Notes under the pieces: generated by a model | Told to the model about the DNA's origin: nothing | The model's input: only the letters and a program-made list of their open reading frames with translations | Database searches by the model: none | DNA from: Planctomycetaceae bacterium | GTDB taxonomy: Bacteria > Planctomycetota > Phycisphaerae > Phycisphaerales > SM1A02 | NCBI GenBank assembly: GCA_002737585.1 | Contig: NSIA01000056.1 | Location: 1 to 5,900, forward strand | Direction: 5' to 3' | DNA length: 5,900 bases | Program-made: the position numbers and the translations under genes | Shown: in pieces, positions 5,300-5,900 of the stretch | How the letters are laid out: each line of letters starts with the position of its first letter | Numbering within the stretch: the stretch's first letter is position 1

Positions 5300-5900
5300 A
5301 TGCAGTTCCTCAGTGTTTCAAGAGTTTGCGCCCCGTCATTCGTCGTCCACTCCGGTCGTTTGGTGGTGGCTTCGCTGGCGCTTGCGGCAACAGCAGCCTT
5401 GGCGGTTGCAACGGAGCCTCGCGCCACTGCCGACACAGCGTTCGGCTTTCACCTCGGGGTGAATGCGGCTGGTCTTGAGTTCGCGGAGGGCAACTTCCCG
5501 GGCGCCCTGGGTACCAACTACGTCGCGCCGACGGCGGCGGAGATCGGTTACTACGCAGGCAAGAACATGACGATCGTGCGCCTGCCGTTCGCGTGGGAGC
5601 GCCTACAACCGACGCTGAGTGGGGCGTTTGATCCCACCTACCTGGGCTACATCCAGACCGCGGTTTCAACCATGCGGTCCAACGGCCTGATGGTGCTTCT
5701 CGATCCGCACAACTACTCCATGTACCGCCTCTCCGGTCAGAACAGGCGCCACATCGGAACGTCCTCAGTGCCGGCTTCTGCGTTTGTTGACCTGTGGAGT
5801 CGCCTCGCGGATCTCTACAAGGGTGATGCCGGCGTGGTCTTTGGTCTCATGAACGAGCCGGTGCAATGGGACGACTACGGTGAGGAACTGCAGTGCGCCG
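5300..5900 (+). CDS. Secreted glycoside hydrolase family 5 (cellulase-type), 3' end beyond window
   Basis: Two hundred codons are open from ATG 5300 to the window edge. GGAG lies six bases before the start. Residues 1-37 look like a signal peptide: a longish N-region with Arg8, His17 and Arg20, a hydrophobic Leu/Ala core (21-35), and likely cleavage after AVA, so the protein is exported. The catalytic domain starts near residue 48 with GFHLGVNAAGLEF and shows the GH5 (beta/alpha)8 landmarks: IVRLPFAWERLQP (92-104) with conserved Arg94, LLDPHNY (133-139) with His137, and GLMNEP (182-187) with Glu186 as the general acid/base. The catalytic nucleophile Glu should lie beyond the window. LDPHNY and the PFAWERLQP motif resemble GH5 endoglucanases such as those near subfamily 5, acting on beta-1,4-glucans, but the exact substrate cannot be set from this part. 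It follows the ahcY terminator and has its own upstream region, so it is probably a separate unit. Confidence 0.92.
   Translation, partial: MQFLSVSRVCAPSFVVHSGRLVVASLALAATAALAVATEPRATADTAFGFHLGVNAAGLEFAEGNFPGALGTNYVAPTAAEIGYYAGKNMTIVRLPFAWERLQPTLSGAFDPTYLGYIQTAVSTMRSNGLMVLLDPHNYSMYRLSGQNRRHIGTSSVPASAFVDLWSRLADLYKGDAGVVFGLMNEPVQWDDYGEELQCA

Overview
The window is moderately GC-rich bacterial chromosome, densely coded on both strands. I see no mobile element, CRISPR array, tRNA or rRNA. Three proteins carry possible lipoprotein signals, two of them convincing, and a fourth has a secretion signal, which suggests a Gram-negative-type envelope. A small protein resembling a family I associate with planctomycetes, together with a YHS-like lipoprotein, makes a planctomycete (Phycisphaerae-like) a reasonable guess. 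That assignment is an inference and has not been tested.

Layout. On the minus strand, 1-456 encodes a DUF456 membrane protein that runs off the left edge. It overlaps by ATGA with the gene transcribed before it (453-875, possibly starting at 986), a small protein resembling the LigD 3'-phosphoesterase domain. Divergent from these on the plus strand are a TPR lipoprotein (941-1648) and, 39 bases later, an ArsR-type winged-helix/SAM-methyltransferase fusion (1688-2644). A convergent minus-strand gene (2714-3304) encodes a lipoprotein with two YHS-like repeats. Next comes ahcY, S-adenosylhomocysteine hydrolase (3478-4992, plus), followed by strong hairpins that probably end transcription. The right edge holds the first 200 codons of a secreted GH5 (cellulase-type) glycoside hydrolase (5300-5900, plus).

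How the parts may fit. The most interesting unit is the regulator-methyltransferase fusion with ahcY. AhcY removes S-adenosylhomocysteine (SAH), the product and inhibitor of SAM-dependent methylation. The fusion protein joins an ArsR DNA-binding domain to a domain built to bind SAM or SAH. Just upstream of ahcY, overlapping a plausible -10 element, lies a 38-bp palindrome with a single mismatched pair, made of four copies of TTCATCC/GGATGAA. Together these suggest an SAH-sensing feedback switch like the proteobacterial SahR system, with an unusual double-dyad operator. The other genes look like unrelated envelope and carbohydrate functions.
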